DNA of 46,372 nt from Candidatus Methanoperedens sp. (GCA_023249275.1 JAHFCV010000001.1:1-46372); one strand, 5' to 3'; shown: positions 8,229-16,479, counted from the first letter of the stretch. Program-made: numbers and translations. Notes: generated by a model not told the origin, from the letters alone.

Positions 8229-8240
8229 ATATATATTTTC
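8229..8240 (-). promoter_or_regulatory. Probable TATA box of the Roadblock-KaiC signalling operon
   Basis: On the minus strand the sequence reads GAAAATATATATCC about 20-32 nt upstream of the Roadblock start codon. That is archaeal TATA-box spacing for a transcript beginning at or next to the ATG at 8208. It is the only good promoter I see for the ten minus-strand genes that follow. Confidence 0.55.
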
Positions 8241-8285
8241 TTATTAAATCATAATCACAATGATGGTCTTTTCTTGAATACTTAA

Positions 8286-11141
8286 TTATTCTATATATAT
8301 AGCCGGTCTCATAGGCAGCGCATTGCGGCTTTTTCCCTGCGGGTCGTATCCTGGCGCATCTGCGCTGTATATCTCTATATTACATTCTACCTCATGGCTT
8401 AAGAAACCCAGTGCTTCTTTTAAAGCAGAGGTCTCATCAAGCTCCACTTCAACCAGGGAATTCATCAATTCATTATCTATACCCTGGATATCCGTGATTA
8501 CCTTTTGTGCATATTTTGGAATTTCCTTTGCGTGCGCACGCATCGCTGGATCACTCATAAGCGCATTCATGAGCGACTTCATATCAAGGGTATTCTCTTT
8601 TTTCATCATTATGGCACGCTTTAGAACCGCCTTTTTCCATGAAGCTCCCGTGTACAAAATTATCCGTTTGGGCTTTATTTTAATAAGGCGAATAATTTCT
8701 TCAATATCCCGAAGGGTATTGCTCAGTATTTCTTCTGCAAATTCTGCTGACTTATCGATAAGCGACATGTCAGCCTCGGGAAATCGTGAGAGAGAGATAA
8801 AATTACCGTCCAGTTTTTCTTCAATCTCATCACATATATGGGGTGTAAAAGGCGCCATTAATCGAACCCACGTATGCAAGATTTGCTTTCGGGCAGCTTT
8901 ACCCCCGCGGCGTTCATACCACTTCATGTCGTTCATAAGCATGTAAAAAGCATTCTGGACAGACCTTCTTGTCTGTATTTTATTAAGCGCCTCCGCAGTT
9001 TCCCGAATCCTGTACTGTAACCTGCTTAACATCCATTTGTCAATTAATTTTAATTCGCCTGTGTCTTTTTCGTTAATAATGTCGTATGCCATTTTATAAA
9101 ATCTTTCAACCTGTTTCCTGGTGGCTTCCACATCAGCCGCCCTCCAGTCTGCGTCCTGGACATGCTCAGCCGTGCTCAGTATATAAAGACGGGTTACATC
9201 AGCGCCAAACTCTTTTACGGCAGATTTCAATGTGAGTAAAGGTCCTTTGGATTTACTCATCTTCTCTCCTTCAAGCGATACGAAGCCATTGATAGCTATA
9301 GCGCGAGGCCAGTTAAATTCCGGGAAAATCGCAACATGGTGGAAAAGGAAAAACAGGAGATGATTGGGGATTAAATCCTTTCCTGAAGTACGCAGGTCCA
9401 CAGGATACCAGTATCCAAAATCCGACCTGATACTCTCAATGATATCAAGCGCGATTTCGGTCTTTGCTTCAACATCTTCGGGTTTTCCCTCTCCCAATAA
9501 ACAGTAATTAAAAAACTCTTCTTTTAATTGCCCTGGCTCGAATTTATCAAGGTATTTTGCAATAATATAATAGCTCATGTAAATTGTGGAATCCCCGAGT
9601 GATTCTATCATCCATTCCCTGTCCCATGGAAGCCTCGTCCCCAGTCCTTTTCGCCTTGCGCAAGCCTTGTCTTTTAACCAGTCAATCTTATTTTCAAAAT
9701 CCACCCTCATTTCAGGCGGGATTATCTGCATTCCGCCAAGGCATTTATAGACCTGTTTTTTCCACGAAGTGTCTGAATAATTTAAGAACCACTGGTTTTC
9801 CACCATTTTTATAACGCATGTGGCTCCACACCTGCATATCACAGGCTGCTCGCTGAATTCATAGAAAACATCGGCAATACCCTGGTCTATCAGGTCGCGC
9901 GCCAGCACGTCTTTTATTTTGGAGACTGGCATGCCTGCATATTTCCCTGTGGTTTCCGTCAACACACCGCCGTGGAATTCACGCCTGTAAACGAGTTTTG
10001 TCGCTTCTTCCGCTTTCGGGTCTTTCTGGTCTTTGACTTTCAGTTCAGTGACTGCGTCAACTGCCGGATATGTCCCGTATTCCGGTACTTTTATCAGGGA
10101 AATAAGCGGTATTGAAGAAACATCCTCAGTGATGCCGTATTTTGTTAAGTCCGCGCCCTTCAAATCACGCAGCGCAAGATAATCGTATGGCGCGTGGGCA
10201 GGAACGCTCATCACTATGCCGCTTCCGTTTTCCGGGCTTACAAAAGATGCGGGTAGTATCAAAACATGCGCGCCAGTAAGCGGGTTTTCCACTTTTTTGC
10301 CTATCAGCTCCTCACCACTGACCTCTCCTATGAGTTCTACTTTTTTATCTGTGAATTTGAGTTTTTCATAGGCTTCCTTACTGACGAGCCATGTCTCACC
10401 ACTGGCTTTTATTTTTACATGGAGGTTTTTCGGGTTTACCCACAGGTTGGTAACCCCGAATACCGTTTCAGGGCGCAGGGTGGCGCAGGGAAGAATTTCG
10501 CCATCAAGCTTGAATTTGATAAGGGTATACTCTATTATCGTGGCATCCTCTCCTTTGAGAATGTCGTGGTCTTCGACGGGATTCTCATCATTGGGGCACC
10601 ACCGCACAGGATGCGCACCTTTTACTACCCTGTTTTTACTCTGGAGAAGATTGAACTGCCATGTGATGAATTTCTGGTAATGCGGGTCCGTGGTTGTGAA
10701 TTTTCGTCTCCAGTCGATAGAAAAACCGATATTCTTCATTGCGGCTTCCGCTTCCCTGCTGAAGTACTCCACGATTTGTTCCGGGCTCTGGATGTTATCC
10801 AGGACATCAACCGGTATTTCATGCAGTTTATTATATACCCTTATGGTTTCCGGGTCTTTTTTCTGGATCTGCTCAGCCAGTCCCACTATTGGCGTGCCTG
10901 TGGCATGAAAACCCATCGGGAATAATACATTGTAGCCCAGCATTCGTTTGTATCGTGCGATTACGTCGCCGATTGTGAAAGTCCTTGTATGACCCGCATG
11001 AAGGTTGCCGTTCAGGTAGGGGTATGGGATGGTGATGAAAAACTTTTTCCTGTCGTCAGGCTCTGCCTCGTATATTCTTGACTCAGCCCACCTGCGCTGC
11101 CATTTTTCTTCAATTTCATGCGGGTTGTACCTGTCTTTCAT
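8286..11141 (-). CDS. leuS: Leucyl-tRNA synthetase, archaeal/eukaryotic type
   Basis: This 951-aa class Ia synthetase charges tRNA-Leu with leucine. The N-terminal catalytic signature is PYPYLNGNLHAGHTRTF (HAGH variant of HIGH), the editing domain insertion carries TLRPETVFGVTNLWVNP, and the second signature KMSKS is at residues 627-631. The tryptophan-rich EMIESLGDSTIYMSYY stretch and the anticodon-binding helical region (APFTPHICDEIEEKL) follow, with a C-terminal extension typical of the archaeal form. Length is normal. The sequence just upstream of the ATG reads AGGGAGA, a reasonable ribosome site. Neighbours are unrelated, so it is probably expressed on its own or after the DUF2298 gene 41 nt upstream. 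Confidence 0.97.
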   Translation of the reverse strand: MKDRYNPHEIEEKWQRRWAESRIYEAEPDDRKKFFITIPYPYLNGNLHAGHTRTFTIGDVIARYKRMLGYNVLFPMGFHATGTPIVGLAEQIQKKDPETIRVYNKLHEIPVDVLDNIQSPEQIVEYFSREAEAAMKNIGFSIDWRRKFTTTDPHYQKFITWQFNLLQSKNRVVKGAHPVRWCPNDENPVEDHDILKGEDATIIEYTLIKFKLDGEILPCATLRPETVFGVTNLWVNPKNLHVKIKASGETWLVSKEAYEKLKFTDKKVELIGEVSGEELIGKKVENPLTGAHVLILPASFVSPENGSGIVMSVPAHAPYDYLALRDLKGADLTKYGITEDVSSIPLISLIKVPEYGTYPAVDAVTELKVKDQKDPKAEEATKLVYRREFHGGVLTETTGKYAGMPVSKIKDVLARDLIDQGIADVFYEFSEQPVICRCGATCVIKMVENQWFLNYSDTSWKKQVYKCLGGMQIIPPEMRVDFENKIDWLKDKACARRKGLGTRLPWDREWMIESLGDSTIYMSYYIIAKYLDKFEPGQLKEEFFNYCLLGEGKPEDVEAKTEIALDIIESIRSDFGYWYPVDLRTSGKDLIPNHLLFFLFHHVAIFPEFNWPRAIAINGFVSLEGEKMSKSKGPLLTLKSAVKEFGADVTRLYILSTAEHVQDADWRAADVEATRKQVERFYKMAYDIINEKDTGELKLIDKWMLSRLQYRIRETAEALNKIQTRRSVQNAFYMLMNDMKWYERRGGKAARKQILHTWVRLMAPFTPHICDEIEEKLDGNFISLSRFPEADMSLIDKSAEFAEEILSNTLRDIEEIIRLIKIKPKRIILYTGASWKKAVLKRAIMMKKENTLDMKSLMNALMSDPAMRAHAKEIPKYAQKVITDIQGIDNELMNSLVEVELDETSALKEALGFLSHEVECNIEIYSADAPGYDPQGKSRNALPMRPAIYIE

Positions 11142-11182
11142 TCTCCCTGTTGCACAACTTAATAGTAAAAAGCTTTAACGGT

Positions 11183-13339
11183 TTATTTTATAGATTTCAC
11201 CCTGTATATCTCCGCAGCGCCCCTGTACACCCGTTCGAAATTGGAGGCGTTTTCAAACTTGCGAATTCCAGTCTCTTTATATTTTGATAATTCAACGTCG
11301 CCAATATACACATAGGATACATTGTATTTTTTCAACAGCACCTCTGCCTCACGATAATCCGGGGTATTATATATTGTGTTAACGTCTGCAATCCGCTGCG
11401 AAATTTGCTCCCAGTTGTCGCGCCATGTGTATTCATGACCATCCCAGCCAATAACAGTGGGAACTCCCGTAAAAGCCGATATAAGTGACGTATCCTTGAA
11501 ACTTTCACCCGGGGCTTCCAGTATCACTGGCGTATCATGGATATTCATATTGACCCAGAATATAGCGTCATAACTGCCGAAATTGGTCTTTTTCATAAAA
11601 GCCACACCATCAAGATTCGGGGCGTGGCTGAACCCTTCCGCCTTTGCATACGTGCCTGTAAAAAGATAAACAGAGTTAAGCACAAGCAGGATGGACAGTA
11701 TTACCATCAGAACATTTTTCATACGGTACGTTTTTTTACACATATCATAAAAAGCATAAGCTGAAGCTGTACCCCAGAGAACCCATACCTGAATATAATA
11801 CTTAAATACGGTGTTCATTCGTTCGGAGGCGCCGCTGAAAGCGTCATCGAAATAGAAGAGTTCACAAAAAAGCAGGATACCAAAACCCAGTACTATCAAT
11901 GCGGATATGAAAAGCCTCTCCATATCCCTGTCCCTGTAAAAAAAATAGATACTTATGCCAATTAAAAAGGCAAGAGGCACAAACACCGAAAGGGTCTGGA
12001 AACCGGGAAAGAAGTACAATGCAACACTTGATAGTGCAAGTACTGCCAGTATCCATTTTTTATATCTAAATTCGGGAATATTGATTAACGTGAAAGAGAC
12101 TATCAAAAATAAAAACACGTTGTATATCACCAGAAAATTAAGCAATTCTGTCCGAACTACGACAGGTTTAATCCCGTGTATGCCTGCGGGTTTAAAATCC
12201 ATGAAAAAAAAGATGAACAGCAAAAACCCAAGGAGAAGGATTGCGGCGCCAACACCTGCTTGTCTTAATAAATGACTGATTTTCCCGCTTCCGGGCTGCG
12301 GTTCAGACACTATGGATTTTATTACTAAAACCATAACAAATAGCGCTGCATAGGTTGGATAATCCCATGAGTTGATGACAAAAAGGGAACCTGCGCTCAG
12401 GCTCAGGAAAATAAAGGCAAGAGGTGAAATTCTTTTTGCAAAATAAAAATTGAGAATGAGTGTAATCGCCAGCAGCACGAAGGGTATTGCAATCGCGTGG
12501 GCGTGAAGGTCACCGAATATGAAACTGAAATAAGGGAATTCAGTGATGGTATCGGGTATAATTCTCGATGCTCCCCAGTAATCTATGATACCTGGCACAC
12601 TTCCCCATTGAGTGCTGTTCACGCCCAGCGCATGAGCTGAAATTACCGCAGCAGGATAAAGATTGCCTGCAAATACAAGCATGAACATAGCGAAAAGTCC
12701 TGCTTTTTTGCTTCGCGTAAGATTGTATCCGAGTCCAAAAGCAGCATTTGCTGCAAGGGCTGGTATGAGTGACATGCCCAGATTATAAGCTATGTATGCA
12801 GGAATTCCGGTAATTTTTGATAGGGTGGCGATGACGTATGTACCGAAATAATAATACGTAGTTACCTGAAAACCGGAAAGCCACGAGTCATGCGGGGGGA
12901 GGCTGCCGCTTCTTATGATTGAATTAAGAAGCATGAAGTCGTTAACTTTCTCACCTCCGTGAATATCAGGATTGTATGCCCTCATTACTAAAAAAAACAG
13001 AAAAACAACCCCGAATATCAATTCATTCCTTAACAAGAGCGCCCGTTCGATATCCGGTTTGAACCTTTTATATGAAAATATGCAAACCATACAGACCAGC
13101 AACAGGGAAATAATTATCCCGTATCTGCCGTAGCCGACAGCATAAGACAATATCCAGGAAATATAAGCAAAAAGCAGGAGGCTAAGCGTCTTTGAAACCG
13201 AGTAACCGCGGTCGTGGAGGCTGCCGCATACGTGAGAGGTGACGGGGAGTAAAACGATTCCCAGGAATACAATCAGCAGGTACCATATCGCTGCATATAT
13301 TATTTGAGACCACAATGCAGCATCCATTGTCATACCCAC
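11183..13339 (-). CDS. DUF2298 (Chlor_Arch_YYY) polytopic membrane protein
   Basis: The 718-aa product has more than ten membrane helices and the hallmarks I associate with DUF2298: DSWLSGFQVTTYYYFG in the first outside loop, FGDLHAHAIAIPFVLLA with the conserved DxHAH motif, and a soluble C-terminal end with GVPTVIGWDGHEYTWR and YVYIGDVELSKY. The layout resembles GT-C glycosyltransferases that use a lipid-linked sugar donor, with an acidic residue in the first outer loop, but no member has to my knowledge a proven reaction. The gene overlaps the GT2 gene upstream by 10 nt, which suggests that gene makes a lipid-phosphate sugar and this one uses it. That pathway link is inference. Confidence 0.9.
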   Translation of the reverse strand: MGMTMDAALWSQIIYAAIWYLLIVFLGIVLLPVTSHVCGSLHDRGYSVSKTLSLLLFAYISWILSYAVGYGRYGIIISLLLVCMVCIFSYKRFKPDIERALLLRNELIFGVVFLFFLVMRAYNPDIHGGEKVNDFMLLNSIIRSGSLPPHDSWLSGFQVTTYYYFGTYVIATLSKITGIPAYIAYNLGMSLIPALAANAAFGLGYNLTRSKKAGLFAMFMLVFAGNLYPAAVISAHALGVNSTQWGSVPGIIDYWGASRIIPDTITEFPYFSFIFGDLHAHAIAIPFVLLAITLILNFYFAKRISPLAFIFLSLSAGSLFVINSWDYPTYAALFVMVLVIKSIVSEPQPGSGKISHLLRQAGVGAAILLLGFLLFIFFFMDFKPAGIHGIKPVVVRTELLNFLVIYNVFLFLIVSFTLINIPEFRYKKWILAVLALSSVALYFFPGFQTLSVFVPLAFLIGISIYFFYRDRDMERLFISALIVLGFGILLFCELFYFDDAFSGASERMNTVFKYYIQVWVLWGTASAYAFYDMCKKTYRMKNVLMVILSILLVLNSVYLFTGTYAKAEGFSHAPNLDGVAFMKKTNFGSYDAIFWVNMNIHDTPVILEAPGESFKDTSLISAFTGVPTVIGWDGHEYTWRDNWEQISQRIADVNTIYNTPDYREAEVLLKKYNVSYVYIGDVELSKYKETGIRKFENASNFERVYRGAAEIYRVKSIK

Positions 13340-14037
13340 AGGAATTCATACCATAATCTGAATATCTGCGACCCCATACCGAAAATATCCCTTATTAAAT
13401 CCACTTTTGTGGTACCGCCGTGCCTCCAATCCACAGGAAACTCCTTTACCTTAAAACCCGCATGCTGGGCGCGGACGTATAATTCCGTATCCCAGAACCA
13501 GTGGGTATCTTTGACCTTATCCAAAAGCTTAAAAAGAGACTCCCGTTTGAAGGATTTGAACCCGCACTGGTGGTCATAGAGTTTTGAACCCAGCATAAAA
13601 CGTGTCAGGAAATTGAAACCTTTGCTTGCAAACCCTCTCTTAAATGGTCTCTTGACATTACTCTCAGGAATCATCCTTGAGCCTGTGGCAAAATCATAAC
13701 CCTCTCGGATTGACTGGATTAATTCCCGCAAATACTTCATGTCTGTGGCAAGGTCTACGTCAATGTAGCCAAGAATTTCGCCTTTTGACGCTTTAAAAGC
13801 CCTGTTCAGCGCGCGCCCCCTGCCCTGCCTTTCCTCCGAATGCAGGTGCACAACAAAATCATATTTTTTTGCAAGGGCTTCACAAATCCTGTCCGTGCCG
13901 TCTTTACTTCCGTCTTCTGCTATTATGATTTCAAAAGACGGCGTGATATCACGAAGAGCGAAAGCCGTCCTTTCAACTGTGCTTTCTATCCTTGCCGCTT
14001 CATTATAAGCAGGCAGAACAATTGAAACTTCTATTAT
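13330..14037 (-). CDS. GT2 glycosyltransferase (dolichyl-phosphate sugar synthase-like) without a canonical start codon
   Basis: The open frame runs without break from the stop after 14040 to 13330 and encodes VSIVLPAYNEAARIES, the nucleotide-binding EIIIAEDGSKDGT, GRGRALNRAF, the DxD-type metal site GYIDVDLATD, and CGFKSFKRE, that is a complete GT-A fold of the DPM1-like GT2 group. There is no ATG, GTG or TTG upstream of this catalytic core. A strong GGAGG (14045-14049) sits 7 nt before an ATA codon at 14035-14037, which I use as the start (235 aa). The first ATG is at 13849-13851, and starting there would delete the catalytic N-terminus. Either AUA initiation, start-codon loss or a base error is possible. 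It overlaps the DUF2298 gene by 10 nt. Confidence 0.78.
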   Translation of the reverse strand: MIEVSIVLPAYNEAARIESTVERTAFALRDITPSFEIIIAEDGSKDGTDRICEALAKKYDFVVHLHSEERQGRGRALNRAFKASKGEILGYIDVDLATDMKYLRELIQSIREGYDFATGSRMIPESNVKRPFKRGFASKGFNFLTRFMLGSKLYDHQCGFKSFKRESLFKLLDKVKDTHWFWDTELYVRAQHAGFKVKEFPVDWRHGGTTKVDLIRDIFGMGSQIFRLWYEFLWV

Positions 14038-14044
14038 TTTGACG

Positions 14045-14049
14045 CCTCC
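14045..14049 (-). promoter_or_regulatory. Strong ribosome binding site (GGAGG) for the GT2 gene
   Basis: GGAGG on the minus strand lies 7 nt before ATA (14035-14037) and 10 nt before a second ATA. No ATG, GTG or TTG follows within reach, so this site decides that translation begins here rather than at the internal ATG at 13851. Confidence 0.6.
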
Positions 14050-14107
14050 TGATTTAAATTAAAAATGCGCGCTAATTGGACTCATGCCTGGATGCAAGTT
14101 TAGAGAA

Positions 14108-14266
14108 CTACTTCATTCCATATACATTCTTTTTTCGCCTTTCAATCGTGTCTTTCAACCTGTCGCGGTCGGAAAAAGGGGGTCTTACTTCCTGAAGCTT
14201 CTTTTCTTCCGTCGCAGGAGGCTTGCGTTTTCGGCTTTCCCATATAGCATCATGTACATCGGACAT
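14108..14266 (-). CDS. 52-aa charged orphan protein
   Basis: Translated by hand: MSDVHDAIWESRKRKPPATE and onward to KDTIERRKKNVYGMK, stop at 14108-14110. It is rich in Lys, Arg and Glu, has no Cys and no hydrophobic segment, and is probably a small soluble or nucleic-acid/protein-binding peptide. A ribosome site AGGTGA lies 6 nt before the ATG, and the codon pattern is protein-like, which is why I trust it despite its size. It lies 70 nt upstream of the GT2 gene and 95 nt downstream of the FAH gene on the same strand. I do not recognise a family. Confidence 0.6.
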   Translation of the reverse strand: MSDVHDAIWESRKRKPPATEEKKLQEVRPPFSDRDRLKDTIERRKKNVYGMK

Positions 14267-14361
14267 CGTATTCACCTGTTTAACACAGTTATCAGCACCT
14301 TTATTAATTTCATTCTTAATAAAACGAGGGGATATTATCCATTATATTCCGGTAAATATTG

Positions 14362-15102
14362 TCAATCCTCGCGAACCACGAAGTTTTTTAAAATCCCGAT
14401 ATTCTCTATCTCTATTTCGACTTCATCCCCGACAAACAGCTCGCCTACTCCCGGCGGCGTACCTGTGGCTATGATGTCACCGCACTCAAGAGTCATTATG
14501 CCTGAGATAAACTCAATTAAGTCTGGAACGTCGAAAATAAGGTTGGAAGTACTTGATTCCTGCCGCAGTTTACCGTTCACCCTTGTTTTAATAAGGAGGT
14601 CGCCGACATCCAGTCCGGCATCCGCAATATAAGGTCCTACTGGCGCGAATGTGTCAAAACTCTTGGCTCTTGTCCACTGGGTATCTTTCTTCTGCAAATC
14701 CCTTGCAGTGACGTCATTGAAACATGTATATCCCATTATCACACTGCCCGCATCGGCTGCACGGATGTTCTTGCAGCGCTTTCCGATTATCACTGCAAGT
14801 TCAGCCTCGTATTCCACCTGCCTGGTCTTGCCAGGATAGACAATATTTCCGAGATGAACTGTTACCGCTGACGGAGGCTTTAAAAATAGCAGCGGGTTCT
14901 TGGGTATCGGCATGCTCAACTCCCTGGCATGGTCTATATAGTTGAGCCCTACGCAAACTATCTTGCTTGGTTGCGTGGGCGGCAGCAACTCAAGCTCCGA
15001 GAGCATAAACGTATCACTGTAAAGCCCCCTGTCAACAATAACCCGCCCATCACTGGCAACGCCGTTGAATATCTCGCCGTCGTATTTGAATCTTCCAATC
15101 AT
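14362..15102 (-). CDS. Fumarylacetoacetate hydrolase (FAH) family protein
   Basis: This 246-aa protein has the full FAH C-terminal domain: KIVCVGLNYIDHARE, the metal-binding acidic pair in VEYEAELAVIIGKR, GYTCFNDVTARDLQ, the FDTFAPVGPYI substrate-loop segment, VNGKLRQESSTSNLIF, and IATGTPPGVGEL. The family cleaves or decarboxylates 2-oxo acids with Mg2+ or Mn2+ (for example acylpyruvate hydrolase, oxaloacetate decarboxylase, 2-hydroxyhepta-2,4-diene-1,7-dioate isomerase). The family is clear, but the substrate is not. There is no aromatic catabolic gene next to it, so an oxaloacetate or acylpyruvate role is more likely than aromatic degradation. Confidence 0.9.
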   Translation of the reverse strand: MIGRFKYDGEIFNGVASDGRVIVDRGLYSDTFMLSELELLPPTQPSKIVCVGLNYIDHARELSMPIPKNPLLFLKPPSAVTVHLGNIVYPGKTRQVEYEAELAVIIGKRCKNIRAADAGSVIMGYTCFNDVTARDLQKKDTQWTRAKSFDTFAPVGPYIADAGLDVGDLLIKTRVNGKLRQESSTSNLIFDVPDLIEFISGIMTLECGDIIATGTPPGVGELFVGDEVEIEIENIGILKNFVVRED

Positions 15103-15182
15103 ATGCTATTAACCTGCATGTTTCTTACTGTTGCTAATGTATATCTTTTCATATTATAGTTACTGCATAACATCTGAACATA

Positions 15183-15299
15183 AATCACGAATCACACGAA
15201 TATACAAATTTCACGAATATAAGATGTATCAGGTTGAAATTTCATCGTGGACTGCCTTGTTAAATTCGTGTCATTCGCGCATTCGTGAAATTCGTGATG
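15183..15299. repeat. Intergenic imperfect palindrome built from CACGAAT words
   Basis: The left arm (15183-15218) repeats AATCACGAAT, CACACGAAT and TTTCACGAAT; the right arm (15264-15299) is its inverted counterpart with ATTCGTG words, including CATTCGTGAAATTCGTGAT. About 45 nt separate the arms. The 15103-15443 interval contains this element and no gene that I can support. It resembles a class of dispersed palindromes found elsewhere in the window with different words. Confidence 0.75.
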
Positions 15300-15443
15300 A
15301 AAAATTACCATATGTTTCGCGGGAGACTAAAATATTTTGATGGGGGTGGAATCATGAATTTATTTTGGGCGAAAGCTTTATACATTATTAGCATTATGAT
15401 TATAATCATGGTATGTTTGCTATCATATGGAGGAATAAACGAA

Positions 15444-15581
15444 ATGAAGATAGTTCATGTCCAATCTGTACTTCCGCAGGAAGATGTAATTGCGCTGAAG
15501 GAAAAAGCCGGAGAGTCCTCAGTCAAGGAAGCTATTTCAAAGGCAGTATACCATTATTTGAAATGCGGTAAAGAGGAATAA
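15444..15581 (+). CDS. Small 45-aa archaeal protein (DUF5371-like)
   Basis: The product starts MKIVHVQSVLPQEDVIALKE and ends AISKAVYHYLKCGKEE. The strand then helix-helix pattern looks like a ribbon-helix-helix fold, and I recall it as the archaeal DUF5371 family. The start at 15444 has GGAGG 10 nt upstream (15429-15433). A second in-frame ATG at 15354 with a G-rich stretch before it would add a 30-residue hydrophobic segment (NLFWAKALYIISIMIIIMVC), so a membrane-anchored longer form is possible; I prefer the short form because it matches the family start. The next gene begins 2 nt after its stop, so the two form an operon. Confidence 0.65.
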   Translation: MKIVHVQSVLPQEDVIALKEKAGESSVKEAISKAVYHYLKCGKEE

Positions 15582-15583
15582 AT

Positions 15584-15844
15584 ATGAAAGAGATCCCGAA
15601 ATACATCACATCAGTCCAGATAAAAAATCAACAGGCAGAGCAGTTGAATATCTCCCTTGGTTTTGAGAAAAATGGGGCGATAAGATTATGTTTCCAGGAT
15701 ACCGCAGAATTGGGGCAGGATTCAAATTATATTAATCAGAATTCTTTTCCGAACAGCGGACTGATGGTTCACGGAATGTACTCGATGTGGCTTTCAATGT
15801 TCGGAAGGCACATACTATCTTTTAATGACGATGAACTCGAATAG
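15584..15844 (+). CDS. Uncharacterised 86-aa protein, partner of the DUF5371-like gene
   Basis: The protein starts MKEIPKYITSVQIKNQQAEQ and has an alternating beta-like middle (LGFEKNGAIRLCFQDTAEL) and an acidic end (FNDDELE). I do not recognise it and there is no catalytic motif. It begins 2 nt after the stop of the small ribbon-helix-helix-like gene and is followed by a G/C hairpin, so the pair makes a compact two-gene unit of the size and order of a toxin-antitoxin or regulator-effector pair. That functional idea is inferred from layout only. Confidence 0.6.
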   Translation: MKEIPKYITSVQIKNQQAEQLNISLGFEKNGAIRLCFQDTAELGQDSNYINQNSFPNSGLMVHGMYSMWLSMFGRHILSFNDDELE

Positions 15845-15855
15845 GACGCCATGTA

Positions 15856-15876
15856 GGGGGGAATGGTCAACCCCCC
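15856..15876 (+). terminator. GGGGGG/CCCCCC hairpin after the two-gene unit
   Basis: Six G residues (15856-15861), a 9-nt loop and six or more C residues (15871 onward) form a strong hairpin 12 nt after the stop at 15844. It is followed by only a short T run, so it may end transcripts weakly or act as a 3' stabiliser. Confidence 0.45.
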
Positions 15877-15945
15877 CCCTTTACCTCCAAATACAGTCCT
15901 TTTCTTCACAAAAAGGTTTTATGGATTAATCGACTTTTATAGGTC

Positions 15946-16332
15946 ATGGTAACCGTAGCAATATTGATTGGTTCAGAATCAGACAGGGAAATTGCGCAGC
16001 GTTCGGCAAAAGTGCTTGATAGCAGTGGTGTGGAATATGAGATAAAGGTTCTCTCAGCTCACAGGAACCCTGTTGAATTGGAGGATTACATAAAAAAAAG
16101 TGACGCGGATGTTTTCATAGCGATAGCAGGATTATCCGCAGCCCTTCCCGGCGTAATCGCCTCACGCACAAAAAAGCCTGTCATCGGCGTACCTGTAAGC
16201 TCAAAACTCGGGGGGATGGATGCCCTTTTATCCATCGTGCAGATGCCAAAAGGCGTGCCCGTCGCCTGTGTGGGAATAGATAACGGCGAGAATGCGGCGC
16301 ATCTTGCCCTGCGGATACTCGGGATGTCCTGA
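15946..16332 (+). CDS. purE: PurE, N5-carboxyaminoimidazole ribonucleotide mutase / AIR carboxylase
   Basis: This 128-aa protein has the PurE signatures GSESDREIAQRSAKVL, the catalytic LSAHRNP, IAIAGLSAALPGVIAS and VIGVPVSSKLGGMDALLSIV, followed by PKGVPVACVGIDNGENAAH. It interconverts carboxylated aminoimidazole ribonucleotides in purine biosynthesis. It is shorter than the roughly 160 aa of most bacterial PurE, with a trimmed C-terminus, as in several archaea. A T-rich TTTTATGG element sits about 25 nt before the ATG, so the mRNA may be leaderless. No purK is adjacent. Its stop touches the stop of the convergent zinc-ribbon gene. Confidence 0.95.
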   Translation: MVTVAILIGSESDREIAQRSAKVLDSSGVEYEIKVLSAHRNPVELEDYIKKSDADVFIAIAGLSAALPGVIASRTKKPVIGVPVSSKLGGMDALLSIVQMPKGVPVACVGIDNGENAAHLALRILGMS

Positions 16333-16476
16333 TTACCCTTCTGCGCTGTAGGTCAGACAGCATTGCGGGCAGGAATAGGTTATAATATCTTTTCCCTTCT
16401 CGCTTTTTTTCACCACGGAGCGCATCCAGCTTCCGCATGTGGGGCATTTATGGTCAGAAAGCGCCCTGTTCTTCAT
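16333..16476 (-). CDS. 47-aa zinc ribbon protein
   Basis: Hand translation from the ATG at 16474-16476 gives MKNRALSDHKCPTCGSWMRS, then KKSEKGKDIITYSCPQCCLTY, ending at a TAA (16333-16335) directly next to the purE stop. Cys11, Cys14, Cys36 and Cys39 form a CxxC-x21-CxxC zinc ribbon, with an extra Cys40. Small ribbons like this bind nucleic acids or act in translation and transcription complexes. The downstream-ending minus-strand neighbour also carries a zinc ribbon and lies only 3 nt upstream, so the two are co-transcribed. The exact role is unknown. Confidence 0.75.
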   Translation of the reverse strand: MKNRALSDHKCPTCGSWMRSVVKKSEKGKDIITYSCPQCCLTYSAEG

Positions 16477-16479
16477 TAG

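Noticed and set aside
10266..10925. Plus-strand 219-residue open frame
   Set aside because: It lies wholly inside leuS on the other strand and has no recognisable domain.
12172..12192. A second copy of the TATGCCTGCGGG hairpin from 1561-1584
   Set aside because: Only one arm matches and it is in the coding frame of the DUF2298 gene, so it is probably chance.
13330..13851. A frameshift or truncated 173-aa GT2 gene starting at the ATG at 13851
   Set aside because: Translating upstream shows the frame stays open and encodes the rest of the catalytic domain; only a normal start codon is missing.
14084..14632. Plus-strand 182-residue open frame
   Set aside because: It runs antisense through the 52-aa gene and the 3' part of the FAH gene, with no motif or ribosome site.
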